A model generated the notes under the pieces. That model was not told the origin of the DNA and ran no database searches. It was given only the letters and a program-made list of their open reading frames with translations. 37,214 nucleotides of DNA from Desulfobacterales bacterium (GTDB lineage Bacteria; Desulfobacterota; Desulfobacteria; Desulfobacterales; Desulfosalsimonadaceae): contig SLJY01000128.1 in the NCBI GenBank assembly GCA_007134875.1, positions 1 to 37,214 of the forward strand, given 5' to 3'. Each line of letters opens with the position of its first letter. The first letter of the stretch is position 1. Both the position numbers and the translations under genes were made by a program. This document shows positions 19,213 through 27,475 of the stretch, piece after piece.

Positions 19213-20151
19213 TCAGGATGAAAGATTCCGGTTTTGACGGTCGAGATATTCCAGCTGGTGCAGTAAAACACGGCACTGGCTCATGTTAAATCCCGCCGCC
19301 GCTGCCGCTTCTACGGGGTACCGGTAAATAGCGCCCGTTTCCGGCTTGCGCCCGGTTTCATAGTCGAGCTTCATGCTTGGCTTGTAAGAAACCATTTTCC
19401 GGGTTGCAGCAATCATTTCATCGGCGAATTCCGGTTCAATGCCGTACCCGCATGACCGGGCCGCACCGATCACTTCAAGCATCACAGACCGTAGCAGAAC
19501 CGTTGCCGGATCACTGAACACCAAATCCGAGGTCATCGCGTTCAGAATGACGCATAATCCGTTAAACGGCATATTCCAGACAAGTTTTTCCCATCTGGCA
19601 CACCCCAGGTCCCCGGCCATACCCACCTGGATTCCCGCCCTGTGGAAAAGCCCGGTTACCGTTTCCAGTTGAGGCGTAATCCCTGCCGCCCGGCCGGCCG
19701 GCCCATACTGCGCCATCCGTATGGAGCCGTAATCCAGATGCCGGATGCGCCCCGGCCCGATTTTATTGGAGCACAGAAAACACAATCCGCCAAGAACGGC
19801 AGCATCCGGCAGGACCGCCTGAACCGAGGCTTCGGCGCCAAGGCCGTTCTGCAGAAGAACCACCGTGCCATCCGGCCGGACAACCTGCGGGAGGATATCG
19901 GGTAGTAAATGATTCTCCGTGGTTTTCAGGGCGATGATGGCGATATCGCATACCGGCATGTCTTCCGGAGCGGCATGGGCATGAATACGGGAAAGCTTAA
20001 TGTCGCCGTTTATGGATTCTACATAAAGCCCTTGATTTTTTACATGTTCAAAATCGCTATGAAAAAGAAAATGGACTTCAAAACCAGCCCGGACCAGCAA
20101 GGCTCCGTAATATCCACCAACAGCGCCGGGACCGATTACCGAAATATTCAT
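19213..20151 (-). CDS. 2-dehydropantoate 2-reductase (ketopantoate reductase) family protein
   Basis: The ApbA/PanE family reduces ketopantoate to pantoate with NADPH in pantothenate and CoA synthesis; many paralogues act on other 2-keto acids. The 312-residue protein has the dinucleotide-binding GPGAVGGYYG at residues 7-16, the IIALKTTEN segment with its catalytic-type Lys, the LLQNGLG segment, and the C-terminal domain beginning near WEKLVWNMPFN, where the Lys and Asn are family catalytic residues. AAGGA lies about 11 nt before the ATG. The small barrel gene is 75 nt upstream on the same strand. Without other pan genes nearby, panE itself is not certain. Confidence 0.85.
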   Translation of the reverse strand: MNISVIGPGAVGGYYGALLVRAGFEVHFLFHSDFEHVKNQGLYVESINGDIKLSRIHAHAAPEDMPVCDIAIIALKTTENHLLPDILPQVVRPDGTVVLLQNGLGAEASVQAVLPDAAVLGGLCFLCSNKIGPGRIRHLDYGSIRMAQYGPAGRAAGITPQLETVTGLFHRAGIQVGMAGDLGCARWEKLVWNMPFNGLCVILNAMTSDLVFSDPATVLLRSVMLEVIGAARSCGYGIEPEFADEMIAATRKMVSYKPSMKLDYETGRKPETGAIYRYPVEAAAAAGFNMSQCRVLLHQLEYLDRQNRNLSS

Positions 20152-20226
20152 TTGACTTTATATCCTTGTCCTGATTGAGACTTCATAATTTTCCCGATTA
20201 CACGACGCTGTCTGCAACGGGGTGAA

Positions 20227-20697
20227 TCAAAATGTTATCATAATGCTCAATGTGGGCTGAAAAACAGGCGTCTCGCCGTAGCCGATAATCTCTTCATCGA
20301 TTCCTGCCACCATCCTTACGGATCCCGAGACTGCAAGAAAATCCGTCAGGCTGCGTTCGTAGCCCAGCGCGAAGACAAACCCGAAGTCGTCGCCATGGAC
20401 GTCGTGGTCGTAGTATCCGATTCCGAAGCCAAGAAAAAGGCTGTTCAGGTAACGTCCGAAGTAATACTTGAGCCCCCCGTCGAGGATGCTCAGATCGTCT
20501 CCACTGGAAAACCCAAGGGTTATGGCGGTATCACCGGCAACGCCGATTTGGCCGTGGATGTTGAACATACCGTCATCCTGATTTTTGTCAACGAGCCGGA
20601 TAATATCCATACCGACCCCGTGGGCTTTTGCATGTCCGGGTAGTACGAAAATTACGGAAAGCAGGGTGAGAAGCAGAAACGCGGCGATTTTTTTCAT
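20227..20697 (-). CDS. Small outer-membrane beta-barrel protein, 156 residues
   Basis: It has a signal peptide (MKKIAAFLLLTLLSVIFVLP, cleavage near GHA). Short amphipathic strands follow (GLKYYFGRYLNSLFLGFGIG, FGFVFALGYERSLTDFLAVS), ending in IMITF, a terminal Phe as recognised by the BAM machinery. Length suggests an eight-stranded barrel. I do not recognise the family. GGGGAG lies 6 nt before the ATG. It reads away from the terminator at 20813 towards the PanE-like gene. Confidence 0.75.
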   Translation of the reverse strand: MKKIAAFLLLTLLSVIFVLPGHAKAHGVGMDIIRLVDKNQDDGMFNIHGQIGVAGDTAITLGFSSGDDLSILDGGLKYYFGRYLNSLFLGFGIGYYDHDVHGDDFGFVFALGYERSLTDFLAVSGSVRMVAGIDEEIIGYGETPVFQPTLSIMITF

Positions 20698-20812
20698 ATC
20701 ACACTCCCCATTTGTCTGTATTTTATCCCTTGAAAAAAGCCCATGAGGCCTGGCAGCCGGATCTTATCAAAAAACCGACTTATCGCTTTAGGCGGCTTGT
20801 GTCAAGGCAAAC

Positions 20813-20841
20813 AAAAAAAACCCCGGCGAACCGGGGTTTTT
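20813..20841. terminator. Rho-independent terminator
   Basis: A-rich run, then CCCCGG CGAA CCGGGG and a T run. The stem is about 10-12 bp with a stable GC core and a four-base loop. The A and T flanks allow it to work both ways. It most naturally ends the dodecin transcript, which comes from the right on the minus strand. Confidence 0.85.
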
Positions 20842-20922
20842 AACAGAAATGGACCGGGGGTTGAAATTAAAATCGCACGCATCGTATGGGATGCTGTTAT
20901 GCTTGCCGCTCCCCTGCTAGTG

Positions 20923-21141
20923 TTATTCCGCGGACGGATTGTACTTGAAGGAGAGCCGCACCACTACCCGATACAAAATAACCTTTCCGCTTTCGATTTT
21001 CACGTCAAACTCTTTGACCTGAGCGACGCGTGTGTCCCGAACGGACTTTGATGCGGTTTCCACGGCGTTAACAACGGCATCTTCCCAACCGACCTTGCTG
21101 GTTCCCACCATTTCGATAAATTTGTACACACTTTCCGTCAT
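20923..21141 (-). CDS. Dodecin family flavin-binding protein
   Basis: Dodecins are small proteins that assemble into hollow dodecamers and store or buffer flavins. The 72-residue sequence MTESVYKFIEMVG, then SWEDAV-like GWEDAVVNAVETASKSVRD, AQVKEFDVKIESGKV and YRVVVRLSFKY follows the beta-alpha-beta-beta dodecin fold closely. ATG 21141 is chosen because AGGGAGGAAG precedes it at good spacing and dodecins begin here. The frame is open to 21234, but the extra residues match nothing. A promoter-like pair lies at 21206-21234 and a terminator at 20813, so it is probably a single-gene transcript. Confidence 0.92.
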   Translation of the reverse strand: MTESVYKFIEMVGTSKVGWEDAVVNAVETASKSVRDTRVAQVKEFDVKIESGKVILYRVVVRLSFKYNPSAE

Positions 21142-21205
21142 GGTCTTCCTCCCTTGGTTTACTGATTGATTATGATTTACGTTTGCATGAATGAATGCTG
21201 TTTTA

Positions 21206-21234
21206 AGTATAAACGCGGCAAAAGAATTCAGCAA
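21206..21234 (-). promoter_or_regulatory. Candidate sigma70-type promoter for dodecin
   Basis: On the minus strand TTGCTG (21234-21229) and TATACT (21211-21206) are 17 nt apart. The -10 is close to consensus and the -35 is weaker. The predicted start leaves a leader of about 60 nt before the dodecin ATG. Confidence 0.45.
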
Positions 21235-21361
21235 ACAATCGGAGGCAAATTGATCAAAGAAAAATGATGCTTATATTAATTTCCGAACAAAGACCGGGAT
21301 TTTTCTTCAAGTTCAGAGACGGTGCCGGCACCCCTTGAAAACAGGGGGCCGGCCGGTTATA

Positions 21362-21511
21362 TTAAATAATGGCCGAACGAAAATCAGGATTTTTCATCAA
21401 GATCAAGGACGGCGAAAATTTTAACCGCAGGAATACTTGGCGTATTTTGAGGATTAAAATTTGAGCCGACGCAGAGATTAGCGAAAAAGACGGTTTTCGT
21501 TCAGCCACTAA
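21362..21511. repeat. R2 inverted-repeat element (copy 2, full length)
   Basis: About 150 bp with imperfect terminal inverted repeats: left AATGGCCGAACGAAAATC, right GGTTTTCGTTCAGCCACTA. Inner blocks AATTTTAACC and GGATTAAAATT also pair. It has no coding capacity, so it looks like a MITE or hairpin element. Its right end lies about 20 nt before the AAA+ ATPase start codon. Confidence 0.8.
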
Positions 21512-21530
21512 ATATATATTCAGGAAAGCC

Positions 21531-23357
21531 ATGGATAATACAAAGATGACCATTCCCAACCCAAAGGAAATTGAAAAGGAAATTGCCGATTTCCTCAGTA
21601 AAAAATATGGAAACCAGGTAAAGGTGGTGTCTCCCATTGTTATGCCGAAATCCGATCAATCCGATGCGGAAGAAAAAAATGCCGGCCCGGACGATGATAT
21701 CCGATTCGATGTGAAACCCGAAGCGTTGATTTCCTATCTGGACCAGTACATTATCAAGCAGGACGCCGCCAAGCGGATACTTGCCACAAAGATATGCACC
21801 CATTTCAACCGGATCCGGCACCAAAAAAAAGCCGAGTCCGCCGAAGGTGCGTTTCAGGGGCGCATTAAGAACAACATCATCATGATCGGTCCCACCGGGG
21901 TGGGAAAAACCTACATGATCAAGCTGATCGCCCAGAAGATCGGCGTTTCTTTCGTCAAGGGGGACGCCACCAAGTTCTCCGAGACCGGCTATGTCGGCGG
22001 AGACGTGGAAGACCTGGTACGGGATCTTGTGCGGGAAAGCGACAACGACATCGACAAGGCCCAATACGGAATCATCTATATCGACGAGATCGACAAGATC
22101 GCGTCCAGCCAGGGGCATTACGGGAGCGATGTCTCCCGTACCGGCGTCCAGCGGGCGCTTCTGAAGCCCATGGAGGAGACCGAGGTGGAGATGAAGGTCC
22201 CTCATGACCCCATCTCCATGATCCAGGAAGTCGAACAGTTCAGAAAGACGGGAAAGCGGGAAAAGCGTACCGTTAACACCAAAAACATTTTGTTTATCGT
22301 GAGCGGCGCATTTTCCCACCTGTCCGATATCATTAAAAAACGCACCACCGACCAGGCAATCGGATTCGGCGCAAAAATCGGGGGAGCCGAAGCCCAATCC
22401 GAAATACTTATCCAGACCAAGGCGGAAGACCTGGTCGAATTCGGATTCGAATCCGAGTTCGTCGGCCGTCTTCCCGTGCGATCGGTGTTTGAAAGGCTCA
22501 CGGAAAACGACCTCTACGACATTCTGGCCAATCCTAACAACCCGATCATTCTGAGCAAGCGGCTTGATTTCGCAACATACGGCATTGATATCCGCTTTTC
22601 GGATGAAGCGCTTCGCATTCTTGCCATGAGGGCCCGTGATGAAAATACAGGGGCCCGCGGCCTGGTCTCCGTGATCGAACAGGCACTCATCCCCTTTGAA
22701 ACCCGCCTGCCTTCCACCAACATCCGGCGATTTCCGGTGACAGCAGGTGTGATCGCCAACCCGGATGAGACCATGAACCGATGGCTCGCCGGGGAAGGAC
22801 TCGGGGAAAAGGATGAGGCTTTCGCAACAATCGCGGGGGAGGCCGTCTCCGGCCTGAAGGAATATCTTAGGCAAAACCGTAAAAAGCTTTCGGAGCAATA
22901 CGGTCTGCCGCTTTCCGCCTATCGGATCGAAAGGATTGCCGCCCACTATTATGCCAACGTGGTGGATATCGGTACGGCCATCAGGGCGATCAAATCCTAT
23001 TACGATATGATCAAGCGCATCGAGCTCAACTTCTACAACCGGCACGATCTCAACATCGTCCTGGAGGAGGATGCCATTGACTTCATTTCCGAGCAAATGG
23101 AAAAACATTCATTGAATATTGACCAGATTTATCATAAATTGTCTGATGATTTCGAATACGGACTGAAACTGCTTCGGGAAAAAACCGGCAAGAATCGTTT
23201 TTTCATATCCCGGCATGCCCTGGAAAATCCGGAAGCCTTCCTCAACCGGTTGATCACCAACGAGATCCGGAAAAGGGAATCCGGCGGGGGGGATCTTTCC
23301 GAAGACACTGAATTGTCGGATCTTCTGTCGTGCCTCGATGCAAGACCGGAATCCTGA
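21531..23357 (+). CDS. ClpX-like AAA+ unfoldase without zinc-binding domain, with C-terminal extension
   Basis: The 608-residue protein has the ClpX AAA+ core at about residues 60-410: Walker A GPTGVGKT (120-127), pore loop GYVG (153-156), Walker B IIYIDEID (181-187), arginine finger in EFVGRLP (Arg313) and sensor 2 GARGL (Arg376). IGFGA (277-281) aligns with the IGF loop by which ClpX docks on ClpP. The ClpX N-terminal four-Cys zinc domain is absent; instead there are about 60 charged residues. The segment corresponding to the RKH loop is longer than in ClpX (about 210-250). From about 415 to 608 there is an extra, mainly helical domain I do not recognise. AGGA lies 5 nt before the ATG. ahbC starts 31 nt downstream. 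Confidence 0.85.
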   Translation: MDNTKMTIPNPKEIEKEIADFLSKKYGNQVKVVSPIVMPKSDQSDAEEKNAGPDDDIRFDVKPEALISYLDQYIIKQDAAKRILATKICTHFNRIRHQKKAESAEGAFQGRIKNNIIMIGPTGVGKTYMIKLIAQKIGVSFVKGDATKFSETGYVGGDVEDLVRDLVRESDNDIDKAQYGIIYIDEIDKIASSQGHYGSDVSRTGVQRALLKPMEETEVEMKVPHDPISMIQEVEQFRKTGKREKRTVNTKNILFIVSGAFSHLSDIIKKRTTDQAIGFGAKIGGAEAQSEILIQTKAEDLVEFGFESEFVGRLPVRSVFERLTENDLYDILANPNNPIILSKRLDFATYGIDIRFSDEALRILAMRARDENTGARGLVSVIEQALIPFETRLPSTNIRRFPVTAGVIANPDETMNRWLAGEGLGEKDEAFATIAGEAVSGLKEYLRQNRKKLSEQYGLPLSAYRIERIAAHYYANVVDIGTAIRAIKSYYDMIKRIELNFYNRHDLNIVLEEDAIDFISEQMEKHSLNIDQIYHKLSDDFEYGLKLLREKTGKNRFFISRHALENPEAFLNRLITNEIRKRESGGGDLSEDTELSDLLSCLDARPES

Positions 23358-23388
23358 TTTGCATAAATTAGGTATATTAGGAAAAAAT

Positions 23389-24597
23389 ATGATCGGTATT
23401 TCCAAACTTTACTGTGGGACGGTTGAGCCGTCCGACGCATTGCGTTATTCCAGGCACTCCGGCGACCTGCCCTCCCACCTGCTACAGTTTTCAAGGGACA
23501 AGCGGCCGGTTGTGGTGTGGAACATGACGCAGCGCTGCAATCTGAAGTGCATTCACTGCTACGCCCACGCTAAGGCCCGCCAATCCGACGACGAACTGAC
23601 CACGGCCGAGGGAAAGGCGCTCATCGACGATCTTTCTGCCACCGGAGTGCCGGTGCTCCTGTTTTCCGGAGGAGAGCCCCTGATGCGCGAAGACCTGCCG
23701 GAGCTGGCGGACTATGCCGTGAAGAAGTCAATGCGTGCGGTCATCTCGACCAACGGCACCCTGATAACCCCCGAAGCTGCCCGGGAATTGAAGGCGATCG
23801 GGCTGTCCTACGTGGGTATCAGCCTCGACGGTACCAAGGATATCAACGATCGGTTCCGGGGGATGGACGGTGCTTTCGACGCCGCCATGGAAGGTATCCG
23901 GAACGCTTCCGATGCAGGGATCAAGGTCGGGCTCCGCTTTACCATCAACCGTTTCAATGCCGGCGAGGTACCGGCACTTTTCGACCTGATGGAAGAAATG
24001 GACATCCCCCGCATCTGCTTCTATCACCTGGTTTATTCCGGCAGGGGATCGGGCCTGGTCAACGACGATGTCCCCCACGAGGAGAGCCGGCGGGTGGTGG
24101 ATCTCATCATGGACCGGACCAGGGAACTCCACGACAAGGGCAAACCAAAGGAAGTGCTCACGGTCGACAACCACGCAGACGGTCCATACATCTACCTCCG
24201 CCTTTTGCGGGAAAACCCGGAACGCGCGGCACAGGTCCTTGAACTGCTCGAAATGAACGAAGGGAACAATTCCGGACGGGGTATCGGCTGCATCAGCTGG
24301 AACGGAGATGTTCATGCTGACCAGTTCTGGCGTCATCACAGCTTCGGCAACATCCGAAACCGCCCCTTTTCGGAAATCTGGTACGATATGTCCGACCCCC
24401 TCCTGAAAAAGCTCAAGGAAAAAAAGAAACATGTCACGGGTCGGTGCAGCCGCTGCCGGTGGCTCGATATCTGCGGCGGCAATTTCCGGGTTCGGGCCGA
24501 AGCCGTCACCGGAGACATCTGGGCCCCGGATCCGGCCTGCTACCTGACGGACGAGGAAATCGGGATCGACGCATCCACAGCAACCCATACAGGATGA
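23389..24597 (+). CDS. ahbC: 12,18-didecarboxysiroheme deacetylase, radical SAM
   Basis: AhbC removes the two acetate side chains of didecarboxysiroheme to give iron-coproporphyrin III, the penultimate step of siroheme-dependent heme synthesis. The 402-residue protein starts [20 protein letters not shown], which I recognise as the AhbC N-terminus. It carries the radical [11 protein letters not shown] (Cys50, 54, 57), the FSGGEPL motif and a C-terminal auxiliary cluster region ([22 protein letters not shown]; final Cys in DPACYL). ATG 23389 is preferred, with AGGA about 7 nt upstream; the frame is open to 23338 but overlaps the ATPase gene. hemB and ahbD follow directly. Confidence 0.93.
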   Translation: MIGISKLYCGTVEPSDALRYSRHSGDLPSHLLQFSRDKRPVVVWNMTQRCNLKCIHCYAHAKARQSDDELTTAEGKALIDDLSATGVPVLLFSGGEPLMREDLPELADYAVKKSMRAVISTNGTLITPEAARELKAIGLSYVGISLDGTKDINDRFRGMDGAFDAAMEGIRNASDAGIKVGLRFTINRFNAGEVPALFDLMEEMDIPRICFYHLVYSGRGSGLVNDDVPHEESRRVVDLIMDRTRELHDKGKPKEVLTVDNHADGPYIYLRLLRENPERAAQVLELLEMNEGNNSGRGIGCISWNGDVHADQFWRHHSFGNIRNRPFSEIWYDMSDPLLKKLKEKKKHVTGRCSRCRWLDICGGNFRVRAEAVTGDIWAPDPACYLTDEEIGIDASTATHTG

Positions 24598-24602
24598 CAG
24601 CC

Positions 24603-25580
24603 ATGCAGTTTCCTGACTACAGACCCCGCCGCCTACGGGCCAGCGACATGTTCAGGCGGATGATCCGGGAGACGGTCCTTACCCCGGACGACTTGATCTT
24701 ACCGGTGTTCGCTACTGGCGGAAAAAACGTCAAAAACCCGGTTGCCTCCATGCCGGGCCACAACCAGCTCTCCGTGGACAACATCGTCACACGTGTCCGG
24801 GAAGCCCGGGAGCTTGGCATCCCCGCGGTGATGGTATTCGGAATCCCTGACAAAAAAGACCCTTTGGGAACCGGGGCCTATGCGAAAGATGGGATCGTCC
24901 AGAAGGCCGTCTCCGCGATCAAACAAAAGGTCGAAGGCATCGCGGTGATCACGGATGTATGCCTCTGCCAGTACATGGATCACGGCCATTGCGGAATGGT
25001 GGAAAAGGGGGAGATCGACAACGACGGGACCCTGGATCTTCTTGCCCGCACCGCTTTATCCCATGCCAATGCCGGTGCCGACATGGTGGCCCCTTCGGAT
25101 ATGATGGACGGCCGCATCGGCATCATCCGGGAGAGCTTGGACGAAGAGGGCCACACCCGCATCCCCGTGATGTCCTACGCGGCCAAGTACTGCTCGGCGT
25201 ATTACGGGCCGTTCAGGGATGCGGCGCATTCGGCGCCGCAGTTCGGCGACCGCCGCACCTACCAGATGGATCCGGCAAACGCCCTGGAAGCCGTCCGGGA
25301 AGCCACTCTCGATGTGGAGGAAGGCGCCGATATCATCATGGTCAAACCCGCCCTTCCCTACCTGGATATCATCTACCGCCTGCGCGAAGAGTTCGATCTT
25401 CCGGTTGCCGCTTACAATGTCAGCGGCGAATACGCCATGATCAAGGCGGCGGAGAAAATGGGGTGGATCGACGGCGAAAAAGTGATGATGGAGACGCTCA
25501 TTTCCATCAAGCGCGCCGGCGCGGACATGATATTGACCTACTTTGCCATGGACGCGGCAAAAGCGCTCCGGAACAGCTGA
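24603..25580 (+). CDS. hemB: Porphobilinogen synthase (delta-aminolevulinic acid dehydratase)
   Basis: HemB condenses two 5-aminolevulinate molecules to porphobilinogen, the common tetrapyrrole precursor. The 325-residue protein shows the zinc-site cysteines Cys120, Cys122 and Cys130 ([13 protein letters not shown]), the catalytic Schiff-base lysines Lys195 ([11 protein letters not shown]) and Lys248 ([10 protein letters not shown]), and the APSDMMDGR signature. It is thus the zinc-cysteine type rather than the Asp-rich magnesium type. ATG 24603 is chosen since AGGA lies about 9 nt upstream; an earlier ATG at 24594 overlaps the ahbC stop as ATGA and has no spaced ribosome site. It lies between ahbC and ahbD. 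Confidence 0.97.
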   Translation: MQFPDYRPRRLRASDMFRRMIRETVLTPDDLILPVFATGGKNVKNPVASMPGHNQLSVDNIVTRVREARELGIPAVMVFGIPDKKDPLGTGAYAKDGIVQKAVSAIKQKVEGIAVITDVCLCQYMDHGHCGMVEKGEIDNDGTLDLLARTALSHANAGADMVAPSDMMDGRIGIIRESLDEEGHTRIPVMSYAAKYCSAYYGPFRDAAHSAPQFGDRRTYQMDPANALEAVREATLDVEEGADIIMVKPALPYLDIIYRLREEFDLPVAAYNVSGEYAMIKAAEKMGWIDGEKVMMETLISIKRAGADMILTYFAMDAAKALRNS

Positions 25581-25598
25581 AAGGAGCCTGTACGCCTT

Positions 25599-26765
25599 AT
25601 GACACATTTTTCCGGGCATTTTTCCGGACATTCTGACGGGCATCCGGCCGGACACCCCGGACCCGGTGCAGCCGGACCCGGCAGCGCCGGGTATGGTCAC
25701 CATGCCGACGGCATGCCCTCCTCCAGCGAACTTCGTCTCGTAGCATGGGAAACCACGAGGAACTGCAATCTTTCCTGTGTGCATTGCAGGGCTTCCGCCA
25801 CCTGCGGACCGTACACCGGCGAGCTCGACACGCAGGCATCCTTTCGCCTGCTCGATCAGATCGCGGAAGTCGGAAGACCCATCGTGATCCTGACCGGCGG
25901 AGAACCCCTGCTTCGCGAGGATATATTCGAGATTACCCGCTACGGCACACGCCTCGGACTCCGGATGGTCATGGCCCCCAACGGCACGCTCGTAACCCCG
26001 GAGGTGGCAACGGGCATGAAGGAATCCGGCATTCAGCGCATTTCCGTGAGCATCGACGGTGTCACCGCAGAACAGCATGATCGGTTCCGGGGGGTGGACG
26101 GGGCCTTTGCCGGCGCGATGAACGGCATAGACGCCGCTAAACAAGCCGGCCTCGAATTTCAGATCAACACCACCATTACCCGGCTCAACCGGGATCAAAT
26201 ACCCGATATTCTTACCTTTGCGGAAGAAATCGGAGCCGTGGCCCTTCACATCTTTCTCCTGGTACCCACGGGAAGGGGCAAATACATCATCGACCAGGCG
26301 ATCTCCGCCCAAGAGTATGAAGATACCCTCAATTGGTTCTATGACCGGAAAAAACAAACGCCGCTTCAGCTCAAGGCTACCTGTGCGCCCCACTACTACC
26401 GCATTCTCAGGCAACGGGCCCGGGGGGAAGGCGAAAAGGTGACGTTTCAGACTCACGGGCTCGACGCGGTGACCCGGGGCTGCCTCGGGGGGACCGGCTT
26501 CTGTTTCGTTTCCCACCGGGGTGTCGTGCAGCCCTGCGGCTTTCTGGACCTTGACTGCGGCAATGTGACACAATCTTCCTTTGCAGACATCTGGCGGGAT
26601 TCCGAAATATTCAACAAGCTCCGGAATGCCGACAATTATGACGGTAAATGCGGCATCTGCCAGTACCGAAAGGTCTGCGGCGGATGCAGGGCCCGGGCAT
26701 ACGAGGCGACCGGCGATTACCTGGCCGAGGAGCCGCTGTGCAGCTACGACCCGCGGCAGGGATGA
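25599..26765 (+). CDS. ahbD: Heme synthase AhbD (iron-coproporphyrin III oxidative decarboxylase), radical SAM
   Basis: AhbD converts the two propionates of iron-coproporphyrin III to vinyls, giving heme. The 388-residue protein has CNLSCVHC (Cys56, 60, 63), TGGEPL, and an AhbD-typical C-terminal half: KATCAPHYYRILRQRA, GCLGGTGFCF, QPCGF, CGICQYRKVCGGCRARAYEA and EEPLC, which form the auxiliary cluster site. The first 39 residues are an unusual Gly/His-rich stretch with seven His before the conserved ELRLVAWE. AAGGAG lies 12 nt before ATG 25599, slightly far; an internal ATG (Met39) would remove the His-rich part but has no ribosome site. It follows hemB by 18 nt. Confidence 0.93.
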   Translation: MTHFSGHFSGHSDGHPAGHPGPGAAGPGSAGYGHHADGMPSSSELRLVAWETTRNCNLSCVHCRASATCGPYTGELDTQASFRLLDQIAEVGRPIVILTGGEPLLREDIFEITRYGTRLGLRMVMAPNGTLVTPEVATGMKESGIQRISVSIDGVTAEQHDRFRGVDGAFAGAMNGIDAAKQAGLEFQINTTITRLNRDQIPDILTFAEEIGAVALHIFLLVPTGRGKYIIDQAISAQEYEDTLNWFYDRKKQTPLQLKATCAPHYYRILRQRARGEGEKVTFQTHGLDAVTRGCLGGTGFCFVSHRGVVQPCGFLDLDCGNVTQSSFADIWRDSEIFNKLRNADNYDGKCGICQYRKVCGGCRARAYEATGDYLAEEPLCSYDPRQG

Positions 26766-26805
26766 TCAACCGGAGACGCTGACAAGACCGGAAAGGAATA
26801 TGGCA

Positions 26806-27453
26806 ATGGAAATCAAGCAGATCTACCTTCCCCGCATGGCCAATTTCTGCTACATGGCAGGCGATCCGGATACCAAGTGTTGTGCGGTGATCGACCCGGC
26901 TTTTGACGCGAAAAAAATTCTCTCGGAAATTCGCTCCGCCGGATACCGGCCGACCCATGTCATCAATACGCACGGCCATGCCGACCATGTTTCTGCCAAT
27001 GCGGACATCCTCCGGGAAACCGGGGCACAGCTGTGCATCCACGAGGCGGATGCCGAAAAGGTGGCAACGTTTTTCAACCGATCCCTTTCAAGGCTTCTGG
27101 GCGGGAAAGGTTCCCCCGGAGCAAACTGCCTTCTTGCGGACGGTGATGCGATCACCGTCGGATCCCTTAAGCTTCGCGTGATCCATACGCCGGGACACAC
27201 CCCCGGTTCCATCTGCATCTACGCGGACGGGCATCTTTTTACGGGAGACACGCTTTTCGTGGGTGCAGTCGGGCGGACCGACCTGCCCGGGGGGTCTTCC
27301 AGGACACTGCTTTCATCTATCCGGGATAAGCTCTACACGCTTCCGGATGAAACCACTGTGTGGCCGGGCCACGATTACGGAGACACCCCCTCATCGACCA
27401 TCGGGCGGGAAAAAGCGGAAAACCCCTTTACGCTCGGCGATATCCCTATGTAA
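26806..27453 (+). CDS. Metallo-beta-lactamase-fold hydrolase (glyoxalase II-like)
   Basis: The 215-residue protein has the family metal site: THGHADH (His56, His58, Asp60, His61), HTPGHTPGS, GDTLF and a final GHDYG. The closest general types are hydroxyacylglutathione hydrolases and persulfide dioxygenases; in an anaerobe a thioester or sulfur-related hydrolase is plausible, but the substrate is not shown. Start: ATG 26800 sits 2 nt behind an AAGGA site, too close, so ATG 26806, 8 nt away, is chosen. It lies 40 nt after ahbD and 22 nt before the GH3 gene. Confidence 0.88.
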   Translation: MEIKQIYLPRMANFCYMAGDPDTKCCAVIDPAFDAKKILSEIRSAGYRPTHVINTHGHADHVSANADILRETGAQLCIHEADAEKVATFFNRSLSRLLGGKGSPGANCLLADGDAITVGSLKLRVIHTPGHTPGSICIYADGHLFTGDTLFVGAVGRTDLPGGSSRTLLSSIRDKLYTLPDETTVWPGHDYGDTPSSTIGREKAENPFTLGDIPM

Positions 27454-27475
27454 ATCTTACCATTCTGGTGGATTC

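Noticed and set aside
21501-23108. Long minus-strand open frame (535 codons) opposite the AAA+ gene
   Set aside because: It lies antisense to a clearly conserved ATPase, has no recognisable motif, and is a by-product of GC-rich codon use.
23728-24588. Minus-strand open frame opposite ahbC
   Set aside because: Shadow frame of a conserved radical SAM gene, with no ribosome site or motif.
25056-26573. Long minus-strand open frame (505 codons) opposite hemB and ahbD
   Set aside because: Antisense shadow of two well-identified enzymes; composition is that of reversed codons and no domain is visible.
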